Part shown: positions 12,583 through 19,422 of the stretch, one piece after another | Layout of the letters: every line of letters begins with the position of its first letter | Numbering within the stretch: the first letter of the stretch is position 1 | Virus record (IMG/VR): IMGVR_UViG_3300025849_000131 | Location: 1-32,273 of that record | DNA: 32,273 nt | Direction: 5' to 3' (one strand) | DNA from: a virus | The notes under the pieces: model-generated | Told to the model about the DNA's origin: nothing | Database searches by the model: none | The model's input: only the letters and a program-made list of their open reading frames with translations | Position numbers and translations under genes: made by a program

Positions 12583-12686
12583 CTTAAACGCAGTACCCTC
12601 TTGAACGCAGTAGGTTCTTAAACATAGTGGGTCTTCTTAAACGCAGTAGGTATCGTTAAACGCAGTAGGCTCTTAAACGCAGTAGG
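12583..12686. repeat. Six tandem 15-bp repeats (iteron-like)
   Basis: Six copies of (C/G)TTAAACGCAGTAGG start at 12583, 12600, 12617, 12636, 12655 and 12672, that is, every 17 or 19 bp. Copies 4-6 are near-identical; copies 1 and 2 each have one or two changes and copy 3 has three. The even spacing, short direct repeats and AT-rich DNA downstream are the look of an iteron origin or a multi-site operator. The array begins 2 nt after the terL stop. Spacers of 2-4 nt exclude a CRISPR array. Confidence 0.85.
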
Positions 12687-12925
12687 GTTTTTTGCCCTTT
12701 GATTGCATTTTGCAATTAAGCGATATAAGCCCCTCAAATTTGTTCTATGTAGGGTTATACCTAAAAAGGTATAGAGTCTCTTAAATCGTCTCCAAATAGC
12801 TTTCACGTTAATTTTATTAGTAATACAAAAAAAGATATAATTGATAGGTAAAAAAAGTCTCTTTTCACTTGTATATTAAAAAAGTTTTATGTATTCGCGT
12901 GCGTTCCTTAATTATATAGAAAAAT
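12687..12925. other. Non-coding AT-rich region with hairpins
   Basis: No supported gene. It holds two small perfect hairpins: ATTGCA-TTT-TGCAAT at about 12702-12716 and TATACC-TAAAAA-GGTATA at 12756-12773. AT-rich sequence with runs of A follows. Next to the repeat array, this could be the unwinding part of an origin; this is inference. Confidence 0.5.
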
Positions 12926-12947
12926 AATTGTTAGTTAATTGTTGGTT
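12926..12947 (+). promoter_or_regulatory. Operator candidate: two 11-bp direct repeats
   Basis: AATTGTTAGTT (12926-12936) and AATTGTTGGTT (12937-12947) are adjacent and differ at one base. The second copy contains the -33 TTG of the cassette promoter, so a bound protein would block it. A similar element, GTTAATTTGTTGATTAAC, occurs at 14725-14742 beyond the cassette. Confidence 0.5.
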
Positions 12948-12971
12948 AATTAAAAAATAATATTATCTTTG
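12942..12971 (+). promoter_or_regulatory. Promoter of the accessory cassette
   Basis: TTG (12942-12944), a 19-nt spacer and TATCTTTG (12964-12971) match the flavobacterial consensus perfectly. Transcription would start near 12978, 23 nt before the first ATG of the cassette. A matching terminator lies at 14673-14710, so the seven genes form one independent unit. Confidence 0.7.
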
Positions 12972-13000
12972 AATAAGTTTAACCAATAACACAAAACAAA

Positions 13001-13096
13001 ATGAAACTTTTAAAATTACTTAATCAATTTACTTTATTATTTACACTTTTATTTTTAGCCTATATTATTGGGCAAGTTATAAGAGCTATTTTTTAA
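13001..13096 (+). CDS. 31-aa membrane micropeptide, first in cassette
   Basis: First ATG after the cassette promoter. A basic N-terminus (MKLLKLLNQF) is followed by a hydrophobic segment FTLLFTLLFLAYIIGQVI and a basic end; it should be a single-span membrane peptide. Ends 19 nt before the SH3-like gene. Function unknown. Confidence 0.55.
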   Translation: MKLLKLLNQFTLLFTLLFLAYIIGQVIRAIF

Positions 13097-13115
13097 CCAA
13101 CTAAAAACTAAAGAA

Positions 13116-13436
13116 ATGACACAAAAACAATTATTCCAGGAAATTACAAGCGGTAAGATATTCACCGCTCAATTTATCAAGAAAGACGGATCAAGGCGTT
13201 TAATGAATTGCCGTACTAATGTTAAAAAGTTTACTAACGGCAAAGGGTTGAGTTTTGACCCAATAGCTAGAAACCTCTTGCCAGTTTACGATCTAAAAGT
13301 TAAAGATTATCGTTTTATAAATTTGTCTACTCTAATTAGTGTAACTATAAAAGGTAAAAAATACTTTATTAATGATATTATAATTAATGATAGTATTGAT
13401 AATATTAAGGAATTAAATAAAACTATATTAAAATGA
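13116..13436 (+). CDS. SH3-fold protein, WYL_2-like (106 aa)
   Basis: The pattern KKDGSRRLMNCRTNVKKF (22-39), then GKGLSFDPIARNLLPVYDLK and a YRFINLSTLISVTI strand, fits the small SH3-barrel family PF10902 (WYL_2), common in Bacteroidota genomes and phages; this is from memory. The domain probably binds nucleic acid or a small ligand. The C-terminal 25 residues are AT-rich coded (many Ile, Asn). The stop overlaps the next ATG (ATGA). Confidence 0.75.
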   Translation: MTQKQLFQEITSGKIFTAQFIKKDGSRRLMNCRTNVKKFTNGKGLSFDPIARNLLPVYDLKVKDYRFINLSTLISVTIKGKKYFINDIIINDSIDNIKELNKTILK

Positions 13437-13597
13437 AAGTAAAATTAAAAGATGCTGAACTTTATGCAAATTGGCTATTAAGTGAGTGTAGTTGTCCAAT
13501 AGATGAAATTACATTTTTAGTCAGTACAATTTTAGAAAGCGATAGGAGTCATATAATTAAAGAAGTAATAGAAATAACTAAAAACGAAAACAAATGA
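13433..13597 (+). CDS. Small protein in cassette, 54 aa
   Basis: ATGA overlaps at both ends (13433 and 13594) support translation. Mostly helical: MKVKLKDAELYANWLLSECS, then CPIDEITFLVSTILESDRSH. Two cysteines (20, 21). No family recognised. Confidence 0.6.
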   Translation: MKVKLKDAELYANWLLSECSCPIDEITFLVSTILESDRSHIIKEVIEITKNENK

Positions 13598-14205
13598 ATC
13601 TATTGACACAAAACACAAAAATAAAAGAAACGGGAAACTATCTAAAAAAGAAAGTTTTTAATTTTAGTATACCGGCCTACAAAAGTGCAACCGGAAAAGT
13701 AACTTGTCCCTTTGCAGATAGTTGCATAAAATTCTGTTATGCACAAAAGGGAAACTATAAAAGGTTTCCGTCAGTTGCTAAAGGTATGGAAAAAAAATAT
13801 TTGTTAAGCAAACAAAGTAATTTTGTAGACTTAATGAATAAGGAAATAATAAAGAAAAAACCCGACTTTATTAGGGTTCACGATAGCGGAGACTATTACA
13901 GTAAAGCATACTTAAATAAATGGCTAACTATTGCGGAGCAAAACCCAAAAGTAAAATTCTATTCCTATACTAATAGTATAAAATTTATTAAGGAGCTCCA
14001 GGAGATCCCTGGGAACTTTGATTTTATTTTTTCGGATAGCGGTAAACAAAGTAATTTGATAGATAAGGCAAAAGACAGACACACAAAGATTTTCAAGAGT
14101 ATTGATAGTCTTAATAAACTTGGGTACACTGACGCCTCAAAAATAGACTTAATGGCTACAAAATGGTTTAATTCTACTAATAGAGTAGGGTTGATCTTTC
14201 ACTAA
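13594..14205 (+). CDS. GP88-family protein (203 aa)
   Basis: Member of the phage Gene product 88 family (PF17338), of unknown function. Marks: a cysteine set C38, C44 and C48 in VTCPFADSCIKFCYA, and RVHDSGDYYS (94-103) followed by YLNKWLTIAEQNPKVKFYSYT. The Cys group suggests a metal or cluster, and the charged HDSGD loop could be catalytic, but neither is proven. The protein seems somewhat short at the C-terminus compared with what I recall of the family. It is the largest gene of the cassette. Confidence 0.8.
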   Translation: MNLLTQNTKIKETGNYLKKKVFNFSIPAYKSATGKVTCPFADSCIKFCYAQKGNYKRFPSVAKGMEKKYLLSKQSNFVDLMNKEIIKKKPDFIRVHDSGDYYSKAYLNKWLTIAEQNPKVKFYSYTNSIKFIKELQEIPGNFDFIFSDSGKQSNLIDKAKDRHTKIFKSIDSLNKLGYTDASKIDLMATKWFNSTNRVGLIFH

Positions 14206-14226
14206 TTAAACTAAATTAAAATTAAT

Positions 14227-14379
14227 ATGAAAAACAATATGCACTTAACGATTGAGGATCAGGAGTTTTTACTATGGTTACTTAATAACCATATTGAGGA
14301 GTGGGAAAACTTTTTCAGTAGTAATAAAGAAGCAAAAAGGATTATTAATAAAATTGAGTCGATATATTATGAGGAATAA
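14227..14379 (+). CDS. Small acidic protein in cassette, 50 aa
   Basis: ATG 14227, with AT-rich leader. Residues 6-28 (HLTIEDQEFLLWLLNNHIEEW) look like an amphipathic helix pair. It overlaps the zinc-ribbon gene by 11 nt. No family recognised. Confidence 0.6.
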   Translation: MKNNMHLTIEDQEFLLWLLNNHIEEWENFFSSNKEAKRIINKIESIYYEE

Positions 14380-14518
14380 AATAGATAATATTTGTAGTTG
14401 TTGCAATAAAGATAATGATCCCGATAACTTTCTTTGTGAGTATTGCGGGTTTTATATGGATATGTCAATTGCTTTAGATGATACGTTTAACTTACCAATA
14501 ATAATAAATAAGAAATGA
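14369..14518 (+). CDS. Zinc-ribbon miniprotein, 49 aa
   Basis: The start is placed at ATG 14369, overlapping the upstream gene end; the frame is open further upstream but that part is a shadow of the preceding gene. Cys9-x2-Cys12 and Cys23-x2-Cys26 (ICSCCNKD, FLCEYCGF) form a typical zinc-ribbon pair. The rest is acidic and hydrophobic. Such miniproteins often contact nucleic acid or another protein. The TGA overlaps the next ATG. Confidence 0.7.
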   Translation: MRNKIDNICSCCNKDNDPDNFLCEYCGFYMDMSIALDDTFNLPIIINKK

Positions 14519-14649
14519 AATATATAAAACAATTAAACCAAACATTTTATTCAATTGAATTGGATAATAAATATTTTATATCTAATATGACCGGATTAAA
14601 CAAACGAATAAGTGAGGAGGAATATTTTAAACTCACTGAACAGAACTAA
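14515..14649 (+). CDS. Small protein, last gene of cassette, 44 aa
   Basis: ATGA overlap with the zinc-ribbon gene. MKYIKQLNQTFYSIELDNKY then FISNMTGLNKRISEEEYFKL; beta-rich start and helical end. No family recognised. The stop lies 23 nt before the terminator stem. Confidence 0.6.
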   Translation: MKYIKQLNQTFYSIELDNKYFISNMTGLNKRISEEEYFKLTEQN

Positions 14650-14672
14650 AGTACTTTTTTTGTTTTGCTTGA

Positions 14673-14710
14673 ATACCTCTAAGGATTAATTTCTTTAGGG
14701 GTATTTTTTT
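14673..14710 (+). terminator. Intrinsic terminator of the cassette
   Basis: ATACCTCTAAGG (14673-14684) pairs with CTTTAGGGGTAT (14693-14704) over an 8-nt loop, followed by a run of T. Twelve base pairs including wobbles; a strong terminator. Confidence 0.85.
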
Positions 14711-14945
14711 GGATATATTCTAAAGTTAATTTGTTGATTAACAATATAGTTGATTATCTTGAGTATACCGCCCTCTCTCTTTATCACCCCCTTCTCAAGC
14801 CCCCTCAGAGCTCTCCTAAGAGACTTTTATACTAATTAAGTACCTAAGCCCCATTCAGGGGTAAAGTTGCTTAAATTGACGTAAAATGCGTATTGGCAGG
14901 TGTGGGGTATCAGGTTTTGGAAAATCAGACACTTTTGGAATAAAC
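14711..14945. other. Non-coding region downstream of cassette
   Basis: No supported gene. An inverted repeat GTTAAT-TTGTTG-ATTAAC (14725-14742) is followed 18 nt after its TTG by TATCTTGA (14755-14762), a degenerate echo of the cassette promoter. A C-rich stretch (14767-14818) has several CCCCC runs. A small CCCC-ATTCA-GGGG hairpin is at 14849-14861. Confidence 0.45.
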
Positions 14946-14975
14946 GAAAAAACCCTCCTAATATCCAAGGAGGGT
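14946..14975 (-). terminator. Minus-strand intrinsic terminator
   Basis: ACCCTCCT (14952-14959) and AGGAGGGT (14968-14975) form an 8-bp perfect stem with an 8-nt loop. On the minus strand it is followed by six T (14952-14947 read in reverse). On the plus strand no T run follows, so it acts on leftward transcripts, although no minus-strand gene is known here. Confidence 0.65.
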
Positions 14976-15031
14976 CTAATCAATTAACTATAAAAACTAA
15001 AATCTAAAAAAATGCACCACATATGAGGGTA
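14947..15031 (-). ncRNA. Candidate small RNA on the minus strand (about 80-90 nt)
   Basis: On the minus strand a TATATTTG box (15044-15037) is followed by a small hairpin (TGTACC/GGTGCA with a 9-nt loop, about 15033-15013), a linker and the intrinsic terminator at 14975-14946. There is no ORF. The layout of promoter box, folded RNA and terminator fits a small RNA. No -33 TTG was found at the right distance, so the promoter is uncertain. Confidence 0.4.
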
Positions 15032-15248
15032 CATTTCAAATATAGTAATAATAATTTAAATATAAGGGAGATTTGAGAAAAGAATATAGTTAGGGCTTTC
15101 CTGACTTGGGGTGTATGATAACCTAGAGTTCTCTAAAGATATAGTTTGCTATAGATTTAATAGCCCACTTGTTGTGGTCTATTGGTTATCTGTAGATATA
15201 ACTGACTTTTATGCAAAGTGTTTTATTTTCTAGCTAAATACAGAATAG
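15032..15248. other. Non-coding region before the tail genes
   Basis: About 215 bp with no supported gene. The promoter for the tail operon should be here, but no TTG plus TAnnTTTG pair at normal spacing was found; it may depend on the sigma-like protein at 5642. TATAGTTTG near 15141-15149 is close to the box but has one extra base. Confidence 0.4.
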
Positions 15249-15974
15249 ATGTTTAGTGGTTATATAGGTATGAGTCAGAAATTTACATTAGAAATACCAA
15301 AAGACCTGTCCGCTATCACACTACAACAGTACCAGAAGTATCTTAAAGTTATGGAGGGTAAAGAAGATTCGGAAGATATGGAATTTATGAATCTTAAGGT
15401 GCTAGAGATATTTTGTGGTGTAACTATGAAAGAGGCTTATAATTTACCTTTAGCTAAATTTAGTTTTATCATAAACCATATTGTAGATATATTTAAAGAG
15501 AGTACACCTCTACAAAGAGACTTTACTTTAACAGACCCTAAAGGTGACAGTGTAACGTTTGGTTTTATACCAAAGTTAGATGATATAACACTAGGGGAGT
15601 TTATTGACTTAGATAATTACATAGGTGATTGGGATAATATGCATAAGGCTATGGCTGTATTGTATAGACCTATAACCTTCCGTAAGGGTGATTTGTATTT
15701 GATAGAGGATTATGAAGGTACAGACAAGTATTCGGAGACAATGAAGGATTCACCTGTAAACGTAGCTTTAGGTGCGATTGTTTTTTTTTATCGTTTAGGG
15801 AACGTTTTGTCGGGATATTTAGCGGACTCTTTAACCAAGGAGCTGATGGAGGATCAGGAGCTGAAGGATCATTTGGAAGCAAATGGGGATGGTATCAATC
15901 AATATATGCAATCGCTAAAGGAGATATCACAAAGTTTAAAGAGATTACAAAACTATCAGCTTCCGAATGTCTAA
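15249..15974 (+). CDS. Tail assembly chaperone, short form (241 aa)
   Basis: First gene of the tail block, probably the counterpart of lambda gpG. It has IPKDLSAITLQQYQKYLKV near the N-terminus, FGFIPKLDDITLGEFIDLD in the middle and ALGAIVFFYRLGN before an acidic end with NGDGINQYMQSL. Two starts are possible, ATG 15249 or ATG 15270 (MSQKFTLEIPKDL); the second better resembles what I recall of relatives. A second frame overlapping its 3' end continues to 16042 and reads as a conserved-type C-terminal domain, so a -1 frameshift product is likely. Confidence 0.85.
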   Translation: MFSGYIGMSQKFTLEIPKDLSAITLQQYQKYLKVMEGKEDSEDMEFMNLKVLEIFCGVTMKEAYNLPLAKFSFIINHIVDIFKESTPLQRDFTLTDPKGDSVTFGFIPKLDDITLGEFIDLDNYIGDWDNMHKAMAVLYRPITFRKGDLYLIEDYEGTDKYSETMKDSPVNVALGAIVFFYRLGNVLSGYLADSLTKELMEDQELKDHLEANGDGINQYMQSLKEISQSLKRLQNYQLPNV

Positions 15975-16042
15975 CTTGGTTAGAGTTTGAAAAGGAGAAG
16001 AACGAATTAGAAACAAAGATGTTAAAACAGAAAACTAAATGA
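15788..16042 (+). CDS. Frame -1 extension of the tail assembly chaperone (gpGT-like)
   Basis: The -1 frame is open from 15716 to TGA 16040-16042. It encodes a Gly-rich linker, then FGSKWGWYQSIYAIAKGDI and KFKEITKLSASECLTWLEFE, ending in a charged helix; this looks like a real domain, not noise. It has no start of its own. The shift most likely occurs at T TTT TTT (15782-15788, inside a run of nine T), giving a fusion of about 264 aa. TTTAAAG at 15935-15941 is also a classic slippery heptamer in the right phase, but using it would skip the WGWY segment. The coordinates mark the part read after a slip at the T run. Confidence 0.75.
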   Translation, partial: LSFRERFVGIFSGLFNQGADGGSGAEGSFGSKWGWYQSIYAIAKGDITKFKEITKLSASECLTWLEFEKEKNELETKMLKQKTK

Positions 16043-16500
16043 GACAAGTATATACTGTAATAGACAAGTTGAATGAAAAGCTAAAGGAGAATGGAATTAC
16101 TAATACAGTCACCTTCGGGGATATACTGGAGGTTGATTTGGACAAAACAACTATTTATCCATTATCCCATATATCAATGGGGGATGTTGTCTTCTCGGAT
16201 AGAATAATAACGGCTACAATACAATTGTTCTGTTTAGATGTAGTTGATAAGAACAACGAATTAACAGATGAGGAGTCAATTTATGGAAATGACAACTTAC
16301 AAGACGTATTAAACACTCAGCTTCAAGTGGTTAATGATGTGCAGCAAGAGTTGAGGAGGGGTGAGTTGTTTAGCGATAGACTACAACTTACTACAGATAT
16401 AACTGCATCACCATTTCTAGACAACTTTGAGAATCAATTAGCTGGGTGGGCTGCTACTATAAGTATAGAGATGCCTAATACAGAACACACTATCTGTTAA
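16039..16500 (+). CDS. Probable tail completion/terminator protein (153 aa)
   Basis: ATG overlaps the TGA of the chaperone -1 frame (ATGA), which independently supports that frame being translated. The protein has VTFGDILEVDLDKTTIYPLS and the C-terminal block FLDNFENQLAGWAATISIEM, a pattern I associate with tail-terminator-like proteins in flavobacterial phages. It would cap the tail tube at the head side. Function rests on position and memory of relatives. Confidence 0.65.
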   Translation: MRQVYTVIDKLNEKLKENGITNTVTFGDILEVDLDKTTIYPLSHISMGDVVFSDRIITATIQLFCLDVVDKNNELTDEESIYGNDNLQDVLNTQLQVVNDVQQELRRGELFSDRLQLTTDITASPFLDNFENQLAGWAATISIEMPNTEHTIC

Positions 16501-16967
16501 TGGCAAAGAAGAAAAAGTATACAGAGAAGGTTCTTGATAACTACAAGAAGATATTGGTTAATGAATTCAAGAAAGAATTAAATAAGCCTAATAGTTACTT
16601 AGAAAAGAGTATTGTCGGTGAAGAGATTAAGAATAGAAGTGGGTTTACTATATCTATGAATGAATATGGCCTTAATGTAAATCAAGGTCGTAGTGCGGGT
16701 AAAGGAGTCCCACCTCAAAAAATAGATGAATGGGTTAGAAGGAATAGTACAATACTAAAATTAAAAGATACTAAACCATCAACTATTAAGCAAGTTGGTT
16801 ATTTAATCAACAGGTCCATCAAAAACAAAGGTATTAAGCCCCATAGATTTATAGATATAGTAAGAGATAAGTTTGAACCTAGATTAACACTAGATTTAGC
16901 GGATGCTTACAGAAGAGAGATACAAGAAGAGCTAGATAAAGCCACTCCTTCAGCTAAGAAGGGTTGA
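16500..16967 (+). CDS. HK97-gp10-like tail completion protein (155 aa)
   Basis: TAATG overlap with the previous gene. A basic N-terminus, then LNVNQGRSAGKGVPPQKIDEW (near 59-79) and a C-terminal block with YLINRSIKNKGIKPHRFID, like the pattern of HK97 gp10-type proteins (a GRxPGxxPP loop, and a GxxPxPF block near the end). These join head and tail. Moderately sure of the family. Confidence 0.65.
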   Translation: MAKKKKYTEKVLDNYKKILVNEFKKELNKPNSYLEKSIVGEEIKNRSGFTISMNEYGLNVNQGRSAGKGVPPQKIDEWVRRNSTILKLKDTKPSTIKQVGYLINRSIKNKGIKPHRFIDIVRDKFEPRLTLDLADAYRREIQEELDKATPSAKKG

Positions 16968-17011
16968 TAGCACACTTTAATAAAAAAAGGTTATATAATA
17001 AAAGATAAATA

Positions 17012-18247
17012 ATGCCAGAAGATATCCAAAAAGTAAATGTTAGGAGTCCTTTTTTCATTACTGCTACAGGCGAAGGAGCTCCAGAAGACCCAGCAACACC
17101 TTCTGACCCTATAACTGATCCAACAACACCCACAGAATATGTTCAACCCGAAACATTAACTCAAAATATAATTTGTGGAGAAACTATAAAAGTAGGGGAA
17201 GATGTCGGAGGAAAACGATATTTATTAAATGTAGGCACTGCTACAGGGAATATTAATATAAGTTACACTGTAAATATACCTATAAGCATAATAGCATATT
17301 GGAATCAAACAGTGCCAGACTTTCAAAATACAGGTTATGTTGGTAATAATCTTTATGAACAAGATTTGTTAGATGCAGGGATATCAGCAGGTAATATGAA
17401 CTTAGGTTCTGGAACACAAAGCGGAACTGTAACTATAAACAAAACTGCGGCTACACCAGAGACTGTAGCTATTTTAGTTTCCGCTCCATTAAAAACAGAT
17501 GATTATCAATTAACTTTTGGATGCCCAACAGCACCTGCTGTACCCACCTCTACATTACCTACTCCTGGGGTTCAGTCTAGCGGTACTTTATTTGATGTAG
17601 TACCTGCATTTTACATAAATGTTTTAGGTAATGTAAAAGCTAGTTTAAGGGTTAATGATGTACTAGTAAATTCAAACTTAGAATCAAATAGATACTATGC
17701 TTTCACAGATCATTCTAGTGTTGGGCCTTTTGGAATAGGGATAGGTTACGAGACATATACAGAAAATAATGGTGTAAGAACCGAAAACACACCTACAACG
17801 CATTTAGCCAAATCTACATACTTTAATCAAAACATAAATAAAATAGAGTTTACCTTTGAACAAATAGCCTCAGGTCAACCAACGGTTGCTACAATGCATT
17901 ATCAAAAAGGAGGTATTGTTTTTGACGGCCCTAGTAATATTTACAGGTATATAACCGACAATTCTACAGATTTAAATAAGTTTGGTATAAAGTATGGAGG
18001 TGGTTCAAAAGGTGGTTTTATAGGGGATGACTCGATAATATCAACTCGTCAGCTTTATGGCACACCTCCTAGTGGTTCAAGAAAGATGATATTTTACTAT
18101 AGAAATGACCCTTCTTCTTCAGCAGGTTTAGACCACCCTAGAAAGCCAACCTACGCAGATGACTATACTAAAGGAACTTATGTTAGCGAGATTAACTCAG
18201 GCGTTGAAAGTGTTGGTAGTTTGTTTGGATTAAGGCTTCATAATTAA
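17012..18247 (+). CDS. Large tail-associated structural protein (411 aa)
   Basis: Starts with QKVNVRSPFFITATGEG, followed by a Pro/Thr/Asp-rich linker and a beta-rich domain containing GETIKVGEDVGGKRYLLNVG and GYVGNNLYEQDLLDAG. A second half with TLFDVVPAFYINVLGNVKAS looks like another beta domain. Many Thr, Gly and Asn, as usual in virion surface proteins. I recall the VRSPFxI opening from flavobacterial phages. Likely part of the tail tip or tube decoration; exact role unknown. Confidence 0.7.
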   Translation: MPEDIQKVNVRSPFFITATGEGAPEDPATPSDPITDPTTPTEYVQPETLTQNIICGETIKVGEDVGGKRYLLNVGTATGNINISYTVNIPISIIAYWNQTVPDFQNTGYVGNNLYEQDLLDAGISAGNMNLGSGTQSGTVTINKTAATPETVAILVSAPLKTDDYQLTFGCPTAPAVPTSTLPTPGVQSSGTLFDVVPAFYINVLGNVKASLRVNDVLVNSNLESNRYYAFTDHSSVGPFGIGIGYETYTENNGVRTENTPTTHLAKSTYFNQNINKIEFTFEQIASGQPTVATMHYQKGGIVFDGPSNIYRYITDNSTDLNKFGIKYGGGSKGGFIGDDSIISTRQLYGTPPSGSRKMIFYYRNDPSSSAGLDHPRKPTYADDYTKGTYVSEINSGVESVGSLFGLRLHN

Positions 18248-18258
18248 AAAAAATAGTA

Positions 18259-19422
18259 ATGAATTTAGACAGTGCAGAATTAAAAATATATATATATAAA
18301 AGTGGAGGAAAACCTTCTTCACCTCAATACACGTTGTCTAAATCAAAAATATCGAATGACAGTGTTATAAGTTTTGAAATATCAGAATTAATAAAAGATT
18401 ATATTGATGTTTCTTTTGATGGAAGTTATGGTCTTGCTTCTTTTACGGCTTTTGTTGATACAGAACTTACTAGAACATTTAAAGCTACAGTAAGTGGTAC
18501 TGAAGTAACAAAAACAGATGCAACACCTTTAACTAGAAAATTCTTAGCGTTTAGAGGTTATGGAGAATTAGAAGATGAGAATTTATATTTAACAGCTCCT
18601 TATTATGGTAAAAACATAAACCCTACTCTATCAAAAGATGTTTTAATTAGTAACAGAAAAATATATCATAAAAAAGGAGAACCCTTATATGTTCCTTTCT
18701 ATACGACAACAGATGGTGTAAATCAAGTTAAGTTTTTTGACGGAACAACGGAATTAACTAGTCAAATATATGGTGGTTCTGTATCTAACATAAGAGCAGA
18801 CAAAACAGATGTTTATGCTGACAACTTCACAGGTGCGCTAGATTACTATAGTGCTGATATGACCTTTAGAAGAAACGAGAATGCCGATGATACAACTAAG
18901 ACGGCAGTTGGGGGCGGAACTACAACAAGGGTGGTTTATACAACTCCTACAGGAGTAGATGTTACTATACCTGTAGAGGAGATAGAAGAATGTAAGTACA
19001 CTTCTTATAAGGTAACATTTTTAAATAAATTTGGAGCATTACAGGACTTATGGTTCTTTAAGAAGAGAGTTGATTCGTTCTCTACCAATAGAGAGAGTTA
19101 TAATAGAAATATATTAATCAATACCACAACAGGAGTAGATTATAGTAGATTCTCTCACACTAGCTCTTTATTAGATGTTTCTAGTGAAGAAAGTTTTGTA
19201 ATGAACACAGGATTTATTAGTGAGGATCATAATGAAGTAATCAAACAACTTATGGTAACTGAATATGCTTGGGTTCACGAGCAAACAAACTTTAACTTTG
19301 AGCCTGTACCTATTGTTCCAAAAACCTCATCCTTTACTAGCAAAACAGCTTTAAATGACAAACTAATAAACTTTGAAGTGGAATTTGAATATGCTAACAG
19401 TTACATACAAAATGTTAGGTAA
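18259..19422 (+). CDS. Tail/baseplate structural protein (387 aa)
   Basis: Beta-rich protein with SVISFEISELIKDYIDVSFD (33-52) and the block YTSYKVTFLNKFGALQDLWF (about 248-267), which I associate with tail proteins of Bacteroidota phages. The last part FEVEFEYANSYIQNVR leads into the next gene with a TAATG overlap. It probably belongs to the distal tail near the tape measure; no enzymatic motif. Confidence 0.7.
   Translation: MNLDSAELKIYIYKSGGKPSSPQYTLSKSKISNDSVISFEISELIKDYIDVSFDGSYGLASFTAFVDTELTRTFKATVSGTEVTKTDATPLTRKFLAFRGYGELEDENLYLTAPYYGKNINPTLSKDVLISNRKIYHKKGEPLYVPFYTTTDGVNQVKFFDGTTELTSQIYGGSVSNIRADKTDVYADNFTGALDYYSADMTFRRNENADDTTKTAVGGGTTTRVVYTTPTGVDVTIPVEEIEECKYTSYKVTFLNKFGALQDLWFFKKRVDSFSTNRESYNRNILINTTTGVDYSRFSHTSSLLDVSSEESFVMNTGFISEDHNEVIKQLMVTEYAWVHEQTNFNFEPVPIVPKTSSFTSKTALNDKLINFEVEFEYANSYIQNVR

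Noticed and set aside
12583-12686. Repeat array as a CRISPR array
   Set aside because: Repeats are 15 bp with gaps of only 2-4 bp, so there are no spacers; no cas genes are present.
12618-12806. 62-aa minus-strand ORF across the repeat array
   Set aside because: It translates the 15-bp repeats themselves (recurring TAFK and similar), which is a by-product of the repeats.
14886-14987. 33-codon + strand ORF beginning MRIGRCGVSGFGKSDTF
   Set aside because: It runs through the minus-strand terminator hairpin, has no promoter of its own and no neighbour coupling; probably chance.
15002-15025. Leader peptide ATG CAC CAC ATA TGA followed by a hairpin, as a translation-sensing attenuator
   Set aside because: Only four codons, no downstream biosynthetic gene and no T run on the + strand; more easily explained as part of the minus-strand RNA element.
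15781-15789. Run of nine T as a sequencing error that breaks one gene
   Set aside because: Both frames after the run look like genuine alternative C-termini, and gpG/gpGT frameshifting is expected at this place; an error cannot be fully excluded.
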